Shown in pieces: positions 21,647 to 30,469 of a DNA stretch of 59,917 nt (positions within the stretch are counted from its first letter, which is position 1; the number at the start of each line of letters is the position of its first letter). The position numbers were made by a program, and so were the translations under genes. The notes beneath the pieces were generated by a model. The model ran no database searches. It worked only from the letters and a program-made list of their open reading frames with translations, and was not told the DNA's origin. The stretch comes from Paludibacteraceae bacterium (lineage in GTDB: Bacteria; Bacteroidota; Bacteroidia; Bacteroidales; Paludibacteraceae). The DNA lies in assembly GCA_017962085.1 (NCBI GenBank), contig JAGCWA010000021.1, positions 1 through 59,917 of the forward strand, read 5' to 3'.

Positions 21647-22897
21647 TTATTCCACGCTGATAGGCAAGCCCTCCAGATCCAATTGAGCTTTCTCGTCAAT
21701 AGCGACGGTACCCGCCTTCTTGATGACGATCTTCACGCCAGGGTAAGCCTTGGCGGTCTCCTTGGCGCAAGAAGCGACGCAATAGTCGTAGCACAAGCCT
21801 ACGAGGTGCAGCTCCTTCACGTTGGTGAGTCCCTGCAACACATTGATACCGTACTCCTCCACACTGTTGTTCATGCCCTTGTTGAGCGTTAGAGCCCTAA
21901 CTTGCAGGTGAGCGAAGTCCGCATCGATCTCAGCGCCTTTCTCTCCCTGTACGCAGTGGTTAGGCCAGATGCCCCCCTGCGCCTTGAAAGAGCAGTGGTT
22001 AGTTGGGTGCCAGTCCTTCGTGAAGATGATTTTATCGTAATCCTCTTGTTTCACGAGGTCAAAGATCGCCTTCTTCGCCTTGTTCCACTTCTCCGTGCCG
22101 ACGCCCATGCTACCGTCGATGAAGTCATTCTGCGCGTCGATGATGGCCAGCACCTTCTGGGAAGGAACGAACTTAGGCAGGTTCAGCAATTTAGTTTTCC
22201 AGCTCATGCCCTTGATCTTCTGCTCGATTTTCTGAGCCACCGCCGGGTCCACCTCGTCGAACTTACCCCTTGCGACCCTTTCCACGTCAGCATAGGTGAA
22301 GCCGAGGTTCTCCTCGTCCGTCTTTCCGCACATACCGTCGGAAGGTGCTTTTCTGACGAAGTGTTCCGGCAAGCCTAGTTCAAGGCCCAAATTTATCACG
22401 TCGTTCACGTAGAGGTTCGCCAACGGAGCGAAGTCGCCCGCACCGTCGCCCCACAAGGTGAAGTAACCCATGAGGCACTCGGAGAGGTTGCCGTTGTTAG
22501 AGATACGACAGTTACCGATTATGGCAGCCACGCCATATAGGGTCGCCATCCTTAGGCGAGAAGGCGTGTTCGTCTTGAATTGGGGCGTCAGCTCACCACC
22601 CGTCTTGCGCATGATCTCGTTACTGATCCCCACATAGGCATCGTTAATATTGACCTCGTAGCTCTTGATGCCCAAGAACTCGATCAACTGTTTAGAATCC
22701 GCGATGTCGCTCTGCACACCATTCGGCATCATGACACCCACGACTCTCTCTTTGCCCAACGCAGCCACGCAAGCCGCAGCCACCACCGAGCTATCCTTAC
22801 CGCCGCTGATACCGATCAGCGCCTTCGTCTCCTTGTCTCCGTTCTTGGCGAAATAGTCCCTGATCCAAGCAACCATTTCATCTTTGATCCTCTTCAT
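21647..22897 (-). CDS. nadE-pncA: Fused NAD synthetase-nicotinamidase
   Basis: This 416-residue protein joins two salvage enzymes. Residues 1 to about 240 are NadE: the ATP-pyrophosphatase loop ISGGKDSS (30-37), GVMMPNGVQSDI, a YFTLWGDGAGDFAP region and the SDGMCGKTDEENLGFTY substrate loop. They make NAD from nicotinate adenine dinucleotide. Residues about 248-416 are a PncA-type nicotinamidase: Asp254 (IIDAQNDF), the metal-binding FTKDWHPTNH, Lys340 (TLNKGM) and nucleophile Cys373 (GLCYDYCVASC). They turn nicotinamide into nicotinate. Both active sites look complete and the frame is continuous, so this is a real fusion. No glutaminase domain is present, so NadE probably uses ammonia. It is the last gene of an operon with a Nudix gene and pncB. 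Confidence 0.9.
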   Translation of the reverse strand: MKRIKDEMVAWIRDYFAKNGDKETKALIGISGGKDSSVVAAACVAALGKERVVGVMMPNGVQSDIADSKQLIEFLGIKSYEVNINDAYVGISNEIMRKTGGELTPQFKTNTPSRLRMATLYGVAAIIGNCRISNNGNLSECLMGYFTLWGDGAGDFAPLANLYVNDVINLGLELGLPEHFVRKAPSDGMCGKTDEENLGFTYADVERVARGKFDEVDPAVAQKIEQKIKGMSWKTKLLNLPKFVPSQKVLAIIDAQNDFIDGSMGVGTEKWNKAKKAIFDLVKQEDYDKIIFTKDWHPTNHCSFKAQGGIWPNHCVQGEKGAEIDADFAHLQVRALTLNKGMNNSVEEYGINVLQGLTNVKELHLVGLCYDYCVASCAKETAKAYPGVKIVIKKAGTVAIDEKAQLDLEGLPISVE

Positions 22898-22932
22898 AAC
22901 TTATCCTCCTTTTTAGTTTAGAGTTTTAAATC

Positions 22933-23487
22933 CTACTTTTTTGCTATTAATCCGATGGCCAGCGCATGTTCCCATGCCAAGCGCATCATCGCATTGTAAT
23001 CGTTTTGGCAAACGATGGACTCCATGTCCGCCTTCTTGACGATGACCGTCTCCAGGAACTCGTCCTCGTCCGGATGGTTCTTCCCGTACCCGTTCACCAC
23101 CACATGGTAGCAAGTGATCTTGTTCTCCATGAAGGCAGGGTTAGGGCTCGCCGTATACAATTCGCTGACGCTAAGGACATTCTCCTTCGTAATGCCCAAT
23201 TCCTCGTCCAATTCGCGGTAGAGGGCCTGGATGGCCTGTTCGCCTTCGTCCACCATTCCAGACGGATATTCCACCACCTCATGGTTGACACCATGTCTGA
23301 ACTGACGCACCATCACAAAATCGTCACTGTCAACCCCCAATTGCACAATAGCACAAACCCAGTCGGGAGCCTTCATAGAAATATACTTCCGCTCCACTCC
23401 CTTCGGGTCCACCTTCTTCGTCGTGTTAAAACTTCCGATAGGGGTCTTCAGCAACACTTCCGTCTCTTTTATTTTCCAATCCATCAT
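22933..23487 (-). CDS. Nudix hydrolase, ADP-ribose-pyrophosphatase type
   Basis: The product (185 residues from the MMDWK start) has an N-terminal strand region (WKIKETEVLLKTPIGSFNTTKK). It then has VMVRQFRHGVNHEVVEYPSGMVDEGE leading into a Nudix helix (AIQALYRELDEELGI), and the SELYTASPNPAFMENK segment typical of ADP-sugar hydrolases. The box has the REL-x-EELG core. Members split ADP-ribose into AMP and ribose 5-phosphate, which would recycle the product of NAD breakdown; its place between pncB and nadE-pncA supports that. The frame is open to 23571, but those residues look non-coding and run into the pncB stop. I prefer the ATGATG at 23487-23482, preceded by an A-rich tract. Confidence 0.85.
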   Translation of the reverse strand: MMDWKIKETEVLLKTPIGSFNTTKKVDPKGVERKYISMKAPDWVCAIVQLGVDSDDFVMVRQFRHGVNHEVVEYPSGMVDEGEQAIQALYRELDEELGITKENVLSVSELYTASPNPAFMENKITCYHVVVNGYGKNHPDEDEFLETVIVKKADMESIVCQNDYNAMMRLAWEHALAIGLIAKK

Positions 23488-23574
23488 ATTTATTATTTTT
23501 GGCGGGTTCCGACGACCGAAATCATCAGAACCCATTGTTTCGTAATTATTGAATAATAATGATCCTCGCACGGA

Positions 23575-24822
23575 TCACATCTCCGGATGGTTCATCCTCC
23601 AATCGATCGCCCTTTGCAGGTAATCGACGTAGTCTGGATTCTTGCACATGCCTTTGCCTGGCGTGTCAGATATCTTCGCCACATCACCGTTGTTACAAAG
23701 GGTAGTCTTCATGACGATGTTAAGCGCAGGCACATCCGTGTCGTTCGCGATGAACGTTCCGATACCGAAGGCGGTCTTCGCCTTTCCCTCGAAGTATTTC
23801 CTCAGTTTCGTCGCCTTCTCGAAGTTCAAGCTGTCGCTGAAGAGCAAGGTCTTCGTTTTAGGGTCGATGCCCAGCTTTTGGTAGTGTGCGATGAGTTTAT
23901 CTCCCCACTCGTACGGGTCGCCGGAGTCGTGTCGCACACCGCTGAATACCGTAGCGAACTCCTCGTCGAAGTCGCGCAGGAAGCAGTCGGTCGTGATCGC
24001 ATCCGTGAGGGCGGTGCCATTCTGCACCTTATACTCGTTGACCCAAGCGCGTAGCGAATAGAGGTTAGAGTAGGCCGGATTGACAGAGCGGTTGCCCTGT
24101 CCGACGCACATGATCCACTCGTGCGCCATGGTGCCCACAGGAATCAATCCGTATTTCTTGGCGAGGAAGACGTTGCTGGTGCCTACGAATGTAGACTTCC
24201 CGTTCATCTTGGCCCCCTTCAAAGCCTTGACCGCCATCTCCTGGCACTCCGCGGAGAGACGACGACGCAATCCGAACTCAGAGAATGCGCCCAGTTCGTA
24301 AATGTCCTGCTCCAAAAGATTCACCTTCTCGTTCAGCTTGCGGACGAACTGCTGTCGCAACTCGTCGTAGTTGTAGGCGTAGCGGAAATAGACCTCGTTC
24401 ACGATCGCCAACGTAGGGATCTCATACATACTGGTGTTCAACCATGTGCCCCTCGCCTCGATGCTGAGGCCGCACTCCGCCTTGTCAGTGATTTCGAAGT
24501 CCTCGTATCTTGGTCGCCAAATGCGTAGGAAGTCAATGTAAGACCCTTTGATCCACCCCTTCTTGACGACGTTGCCGGCGCTGTCACGCTTCGCACCGAT
24601 GTTTTCAAGGTACGATAGCTCATCCTCCGTGAAACGTAATTGGCAATATTCCTGCAACTGATGCTTGATTTCATCGATCATCTCGGATGTGAACTTAACA
24701 TCTTTGTTGCGGCATTTGAACGTCCACGTGGTTTTATAACCAGGGAATTGATGAAAAATCGCCTGACCCATAGAGAACTTGTACAGGTCGGTCTCCAATA
24801 AAGATGTGATAATTGCTTCCAT
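23575..24822 (-). CDS. pncB: Nicotinate phosphoribosyltransferase
   Basis: This enzyme converts nicotinate and PRPP to nicotinate mononucleotide, using ATP. The 415-residue sequence starts with the family pattern LLETDLYKFSMGQAIFHQFP. It has WRPRYEDFEI and the GTSNVFLAKKYGLIPVGTMAHEW block. It also has FSGVRHDSGDPYEWGDK, where the His is the phosphorylated residue in the family, and LLFSDSLNFEKA near the phosphate site. It is the first gene of the pncB-nudix-nadE/pncA operon. With NadD elsewhere, the operon would take nicotinamide or nicotinate to NAD. The promoter at 24859-24889 is directly upstream. Confidence 0.95.
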   Translation of the reverse strand: MEAIITSLLETDLYKFSMGQAIFHQFPGYKTTWTFKCRNKDVKFTSEMIDEIKHQLQEYCQLRFTEDELSYLENIGAKRDSAGNVVKKGWIKGSYIDFLRIWRPRYEDFEITDKAECGLSIEARGTWLNTSMYEIPTLAIVNEVYFRYAYNYDELRQQFVRKLNEKVNLLEQDIYELGAFSEFGLRRRLSAECQEMAVKALKGAKMNGKSTFVGTSNVFLAKKYGLIPVGTMAHEWIMCVGQGNRSVNPAYSNLYSLRAWVNEYKVQNGTALTDAITTDCFLRDFDEEFATVFSGVRHDSGDPYEWGDKLIAHYQKLGIDPKTKTLLFSDSLNFEKATKLRKYFEGKAKTAFGIGTFIANDTDVPALNIVMKTTLCNNGDVAKISDTPGKGMCKNPDYVDYLQRAIDWRMNHPEM

Positions 24823-24858
24823 GACGTTTATTTATTTGGTTGTCTAATTTTTATATGT

Positions 24859-24889
24859 CAAAGGTACGCAATATATTTCAAACGGCAAA
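24859..24889 (-). promoter_or_regulatory. Promoter of the NAD salvage operon
   Basis: On the minus strand, TTTG (24889-24886), a 19-nt spacer and TACCTTTG (24866-24859) form a canonical Bacteroidota promoter 37 nt before pncB. I see no NiaR or Nudix-regulator-like operator dyad. Confidence 0.6.
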
Positions 24890-24962
24890 ATATTTTTCAG
24901 TATTTTTTTTGAAAAGACAGGAAAAGCAATGTCACTTAGCGAGAATGCGCACCGCATCCCTT

Positions 24963-25913
24963 CTACACTGCGGAACCCGTATATACGAGATGGATGATAT
25001 ACCCCACATACAGGAGCAAAAGGGCGGCGCCCTCCCAACGTTCGAGCGTCCGGCGCGTAAAAAGGAAGAGCCAGAGCAAGAAAGCCAATCCCATCATCAG
25101 CAGGTAATCATAGAAAAACGCAGTGGTTCCATCCGTAATCGGGCTGATAGCGGCAGAGACACCCACCACAAAAAGGACGTTGAAAGAGACGCTTCCGATG
25201 ATGTTGCCAATCGCAAGGTCCGTCTCGCCCCGTTTAGCAGACATGACGGAGGCGAAAAGCTCAGGCAGGCTGGTGCCCACCGCGACGACCGTCAGTCCGA
25301 TGACACGTTCTGAAACACCTAATGAAGCCGCCACATTCTTCGCACCCTCCACCAAAATATTCGCGCCGAAGATCATCGCCGCGATGGAGAGGACCACCAT
25401 GATGGCCGATACAGGCAAGGAATGCAAAGGTGTATTCTCCGCCTGTGGCACGTCCGCATCCCCCATCCGTCGGGAAGAACGAATCTGCCAAATAAGAAAA
25501 AAGATGAGCAGCAACACGCCCACGATACCAGCGAGACGCCCAATCTCGCCCGTCATTCCGACAACAAAAAGCGCAACACAGGCAAAAACCATGAAAGGCA
25601 AATCGACACGAAGGGTATGGCTGTCTGTCACACAAGTGTAAAGCAAGCCTGTCACGCCTAAAATAAGCGCAATATTAGCGATATTGGAGCCCACTACGTT
25701 ACCCAACGCAATGCCGGGGCTATCCGCCAAGGCAGCGTTCACACTCACCAGCATCTCCGGGGCGGATGTGCCAAATCCGATGACCGTCATACCAATGACC
25801 ATCGAGCTCAATTTCGCCTTCCGGGCAATAGAGACCGATCCCTCCACCAAATAATCACCGCCCTTCACCAAGAGGACGAAACCGATTAATATAAAAAGAA
25901 TACTCGTGAGCAT
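24963..25913 (-). CDS. Calcium/sodium antiporter, YrbG/CaCA family
   Basis: This 316-residue inner-membrane protein has two inverted halves of about five helices each, the layout of the CaCA exchangers. Each half has its alpha-repeat: GFGTSAPEMLVSVNAAL with GNVVGSNIANIALILG in the first, and AVGTSLPELFASVMSA with GNIIGSVSFNVLFVVG in the second. These hold the acidic and polar ion-coordinating residues. A cytosolic loop (SSRRMGDADVPQAENTP) separates the halves. The usual role is exchange of Ca2+ against Na+ or H+. It is transcribed leftwards as a single gene, and its end is close to the pncB promoter region without overlap. It has no functional link to its neighbours. Confidence 0.92.
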   Translation of the reverse strand: MLTSILFILIGFVLLVKGGDYLVEGSVSIARKAKLSSMVIGMTVIGFGTSAPEMLVSVNAALADSPGIALGNVVGSNIANIALILGVTGLLYTCVTDSHTLRVDLPFMVFACVALFVVGMTGEIGRLAGIVGVLLLIFFLIWQIRSSRRMGDADVPQAENTPLHSLPVSAIMVVLSIAAMIFGANILVEGAKNVAASLGVSERVIGLTVVAVGTSLPELFASVMSAKRGETDLAIGNIIGSVSFNVLFVVGVSAAISPITDGTTAFFYDYLLMMGLAFLLWLFLFTRRTLERWEGAALLLLYVGYIIHLVYTGSAV

Positions 25914-25916
25914 AAT

Positions 25917-25967
25917 TAGACGTTAGTTTTAGGCGTTAGACGTTAGACTTTGGACGTTAGTTTTTAG
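25917..25967. repeat. Short direct repeats GACGTTAG
   Basis: GACGTTAG or GGCGTTAG recurs four times within 50 bp between rny and the antiporter gene. Similar low-complexity runs follow galE (about 32450-32480), thrA (46746) and the Nudix gene at 56177. Confidence 0.6.
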
Positions 25968-25986
25968 TTTGACTCAAAAGCGGAAA

Positions 25987-26014
25987 GAGTGCCTCCCATC
26001 AGGGGAAAGCACTC
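25987..26014 (-). terminator. rny terminator hairpin
   Basis: GAGTGC and GCACTC arms with an inner CTCCC/GGGGA pairing around ATCA lie 30 nt after the rny stop on the minus strand. They are followed by a T-rich stretch. Confidence 0.6.
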
Positions 26015-26043
26015 CATCCATATTTTTACCACAAAAGTAGAGA

Positions 26044-27573
26044 CTACTTCGCGAAGCTAACCGCACGGGTCTCACGGATCACCGTGATCTTCACCTGACC
26101 CGGATAAGTCATCTCGTCCTGGATCTTCTTAGCGATCTCGTAGGAGAGCGTCTCGATCTCCTTGTCGTCGATCTTATCCGCACCCACGATGACACGCAAC
26201 TCACGACCCGCCTGGATAGCGTAGGTCTTAACGACGCCAGGGTAAGAGAGCGCCAACTTCTCAAGGTCGTTGAGACGTTTGATGTAAGCCTCAACGATTT
26301 CACGGCGGGCACCTGGCCTAGCGCCGGAGATAGCGTCACACGCCTGCACGATCGGAGAGAGAAGGCTCTCCATCTCGATTTCGTCGTGGTGAGCACCGAT
26401 AGCGTTGCATATCTCTGGTTTCTCCTTGTACTTCTCGGCGAGTTTCATACCCAAGATAGCGTGAGGCAACTCAGGCTCATCGTCAGGCACCTTACCGATA
26501 TCGTGCAACAGTCCGGCGCGTTTAGCCTTCTTAGGGTTCAAGCCCAACTCGGAAGCCATGACGGCGCAGAGGTTAGCGGTCTCACGCGCATGCTGCAGCA
26601 AGTTCTGTCCATAAGAGGAACGATATTTCATCTTACCGATGAGGCGGACCAAATCAGGGTGCAAGCCATGCACACCCAAGTCGATGGTAGTGCGCTTACC
26701 CGTCTCGATGATCTCCTCCTCGACCTGTTTCTTCACCTTAGCGACCACCTCCTCGATGCGGGCAGGGTGGATACGTCCGTCCGTCACCAGCTGGTGCAAC
26801 GCGAGGCGAGCCACCTCACGGCGGACAGGGTCGAACGCTGAGAGCACAATAGCCTCCGGCGTGTCGTCCACGATGATCTCCACGCCCGTAGCGGCCTCCA
26901 AGGCACGGATGTTACGGCCTTCACGACCGATGATACGTCCCTTGATTTCGTCGGAATCGATATTGAACACAGTGACTGAATTCTCGATGGCGGCCTCGGT
27001 AGCGACACGTTGGATGGTCTGCACCACGATACGTTTAGCCTCCTTGTTGGCGGTCATCTTAGCCTCCTCCATGATCTCGTTCACGTACGACATGGCGTCG
27101 GTCTTAGCCTCCTCCTTGAGAGCCTCGATCAGCTTCTCCTTGGCCTCGCTCGCCGACAATCCGGAGATAGTCTCCAGGCGTTCGCTCGCCATGCGGTTCA
27201 GTTTCTCAAGCTCCTGTTTGCGGGAGTTCACGATGTCCATTTGATTGTTGAGGGTTTCCCTCATGTTCTCCGTCTCGGCTTTACCCTTCTGCAGCTCAGC
27301 TTGGAACTGGTTCAGCTGCATTTCACGTTGTTTGAGTTTAGACTCCTGCTGTTGCATCTTCGCATTACGTTGGTTGCATTGGGAATCGTACTCGTTCTTC
27401 ATTTCCTGAAACTTCTGCTTCGCCTCACGCACTTTCTCAGAGCGGATTCTGGCGCCCTCCGTTTCCGCATCCTGCAAGACCTTCTGGGACTTAGACTTCA
27501 GGATGGTGTTCAGCACAATCCAGGTCACCAGTACGCCGACCAGGAATGCTGCGATTATAAAAACATACTCCAT
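26044..27573 (-). CDS. rny: Ribonuclease Y
   Basis: RNase Y is a membrane-anchored endoribonuclease that starts mRNA turnover. The 509-residue product has an N-terminal membrane helix ([19 protein letters not shown]) and a long coiled coil (about residues 25-160, rich in KEQR). A KH domain ([27 protein letters not shown]) and an HD domain follow, with [25 protein letters not shown] as the metal-binding HD motif, and GAHHDE. It ends with the usual family C-terminus ([13 protein letters not shown] ... [22 protein letters not shown]). It lies downstream of zapA but is separated from it by a strong terminator, so it likely has its own promoter. Confidence 0.97.
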   Translation of the reverse strand: MEYVFIIAAFLVGVLVTWIVLNTILKSKSQKVLQDAETEGARIRSEKVREAKQKFQEMKNEYDSQCNQRNAKMQQQESKLKQREMQLNQFQAELQKGKAETENMRETLNNQMDIVNSRKQELEKLNRMASERLETISGLSASEAKEKLIEALKEEAKTDAMSYVNEIMEEAKMTANKEAKRIVVQTIQRVATEAAIENSVTVFNIDSDEIKGRIIGREGRNIRALEAATGVEIIVDDTPEAIVLSAFDPVRREVARLALHQLVTDGRIHPARIEEVVAKVKKQVEEEIIETGKRTTIDLGVHGLHPDLVRLIGKMKYRSSYGQNLLQHARETANLCAVMASELGLNPKKAKRAGLLHDIGKVPDDEPELPHAILGMKLAEKYKEKPEICNAIGAHHDEIEMESLLSPIVQACDAISGARPGARREIVEAYIKRLNDLEKLALSYPGVVKTYAIQAGRELRVIVGADKIDDKEIETLSYEIAKKIQDEMTYPGQVKITVIRETRAVSFAK

Positions 27574-27597
27574 ATCAATAAACTAAGTGTTAAATAT

Positions 27598-27641
27598 AAA
27601 AAAACGCATCACTTTTGAAGGCTAAATTCAAAAGAAATGCG
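27598..27641 (-). terminator. Terminator between zapA and rny
   Basis: On the minus strand, CGCAT, TTTTGA, loop, TCAAAA, ATGCG form a two-part stem (27641-27605) followed by seven T. This is the strongest intrinsic terminator in this part of the window. Confidence 0.75.
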
Positions 27642-27670
27642 GGTGATTAGCTGTAAAAAAAGGCCACATC

Positions 27671-27964
27671 TCACGACGGATTCAGATACTTGGACAACTC
27701 CTCTTCCAAGGATTGCAGTCTCATACTCTCCTCCGAGCATTTAGACTCGAGACGCTTCAGCTGTAACGCAACCTCAAGCAAGTCAAAAGTCAATATAACC
27801 TCCTCCTTTACCCCAGCGTTGGTCCCAACGGCTTTCGTCATATTTTTATGCACCTTTTTTATCAAATCAGCCGCCTCCCGATAGAGTGGTTCTTCGGACC
27901 TCAAGCACTTCACTTTGTAGTCCGACCCGGCCAATTCGAGCTTGATAGTTATATTATCGTCCAT
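27671..27964 (-). CDS. zapA: Cell division protein ZapA
   Basis: ZapA binds FtsZ and helps bundle the Z-ring. The product (97 residues from the MDDN start) begins with the beta-hairpin domain (ITIKLELAGSDYKVKC, EEPLYREAADLIKKVHKNM). It continues into the long alpha-helical coiled coil (EEVILTFDLLEVALQLKRLESK ... LQSLEEELSKYL) by which ZapA tetramerises. An upstream in-frame ATG would add four residues. The gene follows a coiled-coil protein by about 30 nt in one transcript; in Bacteroidota this pairing is common. Confidence 0.88.
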   Translation of the reverse strand: MDDNITIKLELAGSDYKVKCLRSEEPLYREAADLIKKVHKNMTKAVGTNAGVKEEVILTFDLLEVALQLKRLESKCSEESMRLQSLEEELSKYLNPS

Positions 27965-27993
27965 ACTTGCCTCCACTAAATTAGGCTTTCACG

Positions 27994-28287
27994 TCATTCA
28001 TTTAGCAACGCAATGCACTTTTCTATCTCCCGCTCCAATTTCGACAAGCGAGCGATCGTCTTCTTCGAGTCCTCCTCGGACGTAGAAATCGTCTTGGCGA
28101 TCAGCAGATGCTGGTATTTATCCCTCCACGACTTTTCCGACAACCTCGCAACGGACAACTCTTCCTCACATTTGCGCAAGTTCTTGACGAGTGTCTCGTT
28201 TTCCACCCTTCTCTCCTCGTTCAAAGAGATCAGTTCTTTGACCTTCGATTCCAAACTATCCAATAATTCGTTCCTCGGAGTTGCCAC
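27994..28287 (-). CDS. Coiled-coil protein upstream of zapA
   Basis: The 97-residue protein is almost wholly predicted coiled coil, with heptads throughout LLDSLESKVKELISLNEERR and RLSKLEREIEKCIALL. It has no signal peptide or membrane helix. The length, charge pattern and position directly before zapA resemble ZapB-like division proteins, which bridge ZapA and the nucleoid. Sequence similarity to ZapB is not clear enough to name it. The promoter at 28305-28312 gives a very short leader for both genes. Confidence 0.7.
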   Translation of the reverse strand: MATPRNELLDSLESKVKELISLNEERRVENETLVKNLRKCEEELSVARLSEKSWRDKYQHLLIAKTISTSEEDSKKTIARLSKLEREIEKCIALLNE

Positions 28288-28304
28288 TTTGCCAAAATTT
28301 TTCG

Positions 28305-28312
28305 CAAAGTTA
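28305..28312 (-). promoter_or_regulatory. Promoter of the coiled-coil/zapA pair
   Basis: Minus-strand TAACTTTG lies 17 nt upstream of the ATG at 28287. Confidence 0.5.
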
Positions 28313-28500
28313 TGAATATCGTTGTAATTTCAAAGCATTTCGTTGAAAAAGATTTTAGAATTTAGGCACAAATATGGACCGAATGCACAACGGGCATCAT
28401 TCGCTCTGCCGCACAGCAAAATCCGGGCAGGGGAAGGGTCAAAATCGGCAGAACCGATCCCCACATTGTTTAGCATTTGCACAGAATATGTTTTTTTTTC

Positions 28501-28508
28501 TAACTTTG
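28501..28508 (+). promoter_or_regulatory. Promoter of the phosphoethanolamine-transferase-like gene
   Basis: TAACTTTG follows a T-run, 100 nt before the ATG at 28608. It shows that the longer frame from 28374 is not the real start. Confidence 0.55.
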
Positions 28509-28607
28509 CGGAAAATAACGAACGCACGGTTTTCACACAATCGCCCCATTGGGGGAAATGTGGCACACCAAAACCGAATAGAACACAAACGAATTGTTAA
28601 CCCGAAA

Positions 28608-30302
28608 ATGAGTAATTCAAAGAAAACGCTCGCAGAGCATGCGAGCACCATTTGGACGAGCATCCTGGCTCCACTAGGCCAATACCCGCTCACCATACTC
28701 TTCCTGGTTTTCCTGCTGACGATTCCACGCGTCTTTTGCTACGAAACGATTTCAGGCCTTCTGATCGGAATCGTCCAAGACTTCGCCATCCTTTATTTGC
28801 TTTACACGCTCTGTTACCTGCTAAGGCGGAACAACACGTTATCCAAAGGCACAGACATCGCGATCCACACGGTCGTTTACATCATCGCCTTCCTGACGAT
28901 AACGATTTTCTGTCTATCCGACACGGTGTTTTTCATGGAGCTGCTACTCATCGTCTACGAGACATCCGTCGAGGAAGCCCTGGACTTCGTCTCCTTCTAT
29001 AGAGTGATGGTTATCACAACCATGATTGTCGTCATTGTCGTGTTACTCCTAGGCAGGTTCCTGCGCAAAAAGAACCCTGTCGTTGGAGAAAAAATAAAGA
29101 GTTGGAAGAACCCTTGGAAAACGGTCGTCCCCGTGCTGACACTCTGCTCCATAATGACGTTGCCCCTATACGGGGAAGGCTCATTGGGCAATTTCAAGCA
29201 CCAGCTCGGAGGATTCGCCCGATATCTGAAAGACATCGCATCGGTGGACAAAGCCAACGCCAACCTGCAGAACGACTGTTGTTCGTACACTTCGCCCAAC
29301 ATAGTATTGATCATCGGAGAGTCACACAACAAACATCACAGCAGCCTCTATGGCTACAAACTACCAACCAATCCTTTCCTCTCGAAGCAGAAGAACCTCT
29401 ACGTCTTCGACAACGTCATCTCCCCGATCAACTACACGATGGGAGCCTTCAACCATTTCCTTTCGCTATCCAGCGTGGATCAGGAGACCGAGTGGTTCGA
29501 ATCACCGCTTTTCCCTTGTCTGTTCAGAGCCTCAGACTACAACGTCCTGCTTTGGGAGAACCAAACCGCCTCTTGTTCCTACATCCGTAGCGGGAACCTC
29601 GACTTCTACAACGAAAAGAATACCCTTCAATACGACTACGACGAAGACATCGTCAAAGACTTCGTGAAGGCTCGCCCAACGGTGGAGAAAGAGAAGAACA
29701 ACCTGATCATCTTTCACCTGATAGGGCAACACTTCGACTACAAAAGCAGGTTCCCGAAGGATAGGAACCACTTTACCGCGAAGGATTATGACAGGAAAGA
29801 ACTTTCCTCCTCACAGATCCAGACATTGGCAGACTACGACAACGCCACCCGATACAACGACTCGATCGTGAGCGAGATCATCCGTCTATACCAAGACAAG
29901 GACGCGATCGTACTCTATTTCTCCGACCATGGAGAAGAAATCTATGATTTCCGGGACTGTTCAGGAAGAAACGCCTTCGACGAAAACAACATGCCGGCAT
30001 GGATGCACTGCGAGGTGGAGATCCCCTTCCTCATCTACGTGTCCGACCTCTACAAGGAGAATCATCCTGAGATTGTCAGCAGGATAGAGAGCGCCGTACA
30101 TAAGCCCTTCATGACAGACGATCTGCCCCACCTCATGTTCGATTTGGCGGGCATAAAGAACAAATGGTACGACCCCAAACGTAGTTTGATCAACGATTCC
30201 TTCGACACAAGCCGCAAAAGATTGGTGAACGACTGGGGGGCTGTTTTAGTTAATTACGACTCCATCTGCGACCCTAAAGAGGAATGGTCTATTGGCTGGT
30301 AA
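28608..30302 (+). CDS. Sulfatase-fold phosphoethanolamine transferase-like membrane protein
   Basis: This is a 564-residue inner-membrane enzyme of the EptA/LTA-synthase class. Five hydrophobic segments lie in the first about 240 residues. A periplasmic alkaline-phosphatase-like domain follows. It starts NIVLIIGESHNKHHSSLYGY, with the metal-binding Glu and a nucleophile candidate just after it. It contains ISPINYTMGAFNHFLSL, LIIFHLIGQHFDYKSRFP and LYFSDHGEEIYDFR with the metal-binding D-H pair. Relatives attach phosphoethanolamine to lipid A or glycans and change resistance to cationic peptides. The acceptor here is unknown. The usual GESxR context is changed (ESHNKH), so the nucleophile should be confirmed by alignment. 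It is a single gene with its own promoter. Confidence 0.85.
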   Translation: MSNSKKTLAEHASTIWTSILAPLGQYPLTILFLVFLLTIPRVFCYETISGLLIGIVQDFAILYLLYTLCYLLRRNNTLSKGTDIAIHTVVYIIAFLTITIFCLSDTVFFMELLLIVYETSVEEALDFVSFYRVMVITTMIVVIVVLLLGRFLRKKNPVVGEKIKSWKNPWKTVVPVLTLCSIMTLPLYGEGSLGNFKHQLGGFARYLKDIASVDKANANLQNDCCSYTSPNIVLIIGESHNKHHSSLYGYKLPTNPFLSKQKNLYVFDNVISPINYTMGAFNHFLSLSSVDQETEWFESPLFPCLFRASDYNVLLWENQTASCSYIRSGNLDFYNEKNTLQYDYDEDIVKDFVKARPTVEKEKNNLIIFHLIGQHFDYKSRFPKDRNHFTAKDYDRKELSSSQIQTLADYDNATRYNDSIVSEIIRLYQDKDAIVLYFSDHGEEIYDFRDCSGRNAFDENNMPAWMHCEVEIPFLIYVSDLYKENHPEIVSRIESAVHKPFMTDDLPHLMFDLAGIKNKWYDPKRSLINDSFDTSRKRLVNDWGAVLVNYDSICDPKEEWSIGW

Positions 30303-30469
30303 ACAAAGGGTCGCAACAAGCATGACGCAAAAAAAATTGCTTCATTCGAACAATTATGCGTTCATTTTGATGGAAAATTTAACTTTTCTTTTGTTATCTT
30401 CGCGAGATAAATTTCAGTCAAAGTGAGTCTTAGAGATTCACTGTTAAAAAAAGAAAGGAGTATCATTTT

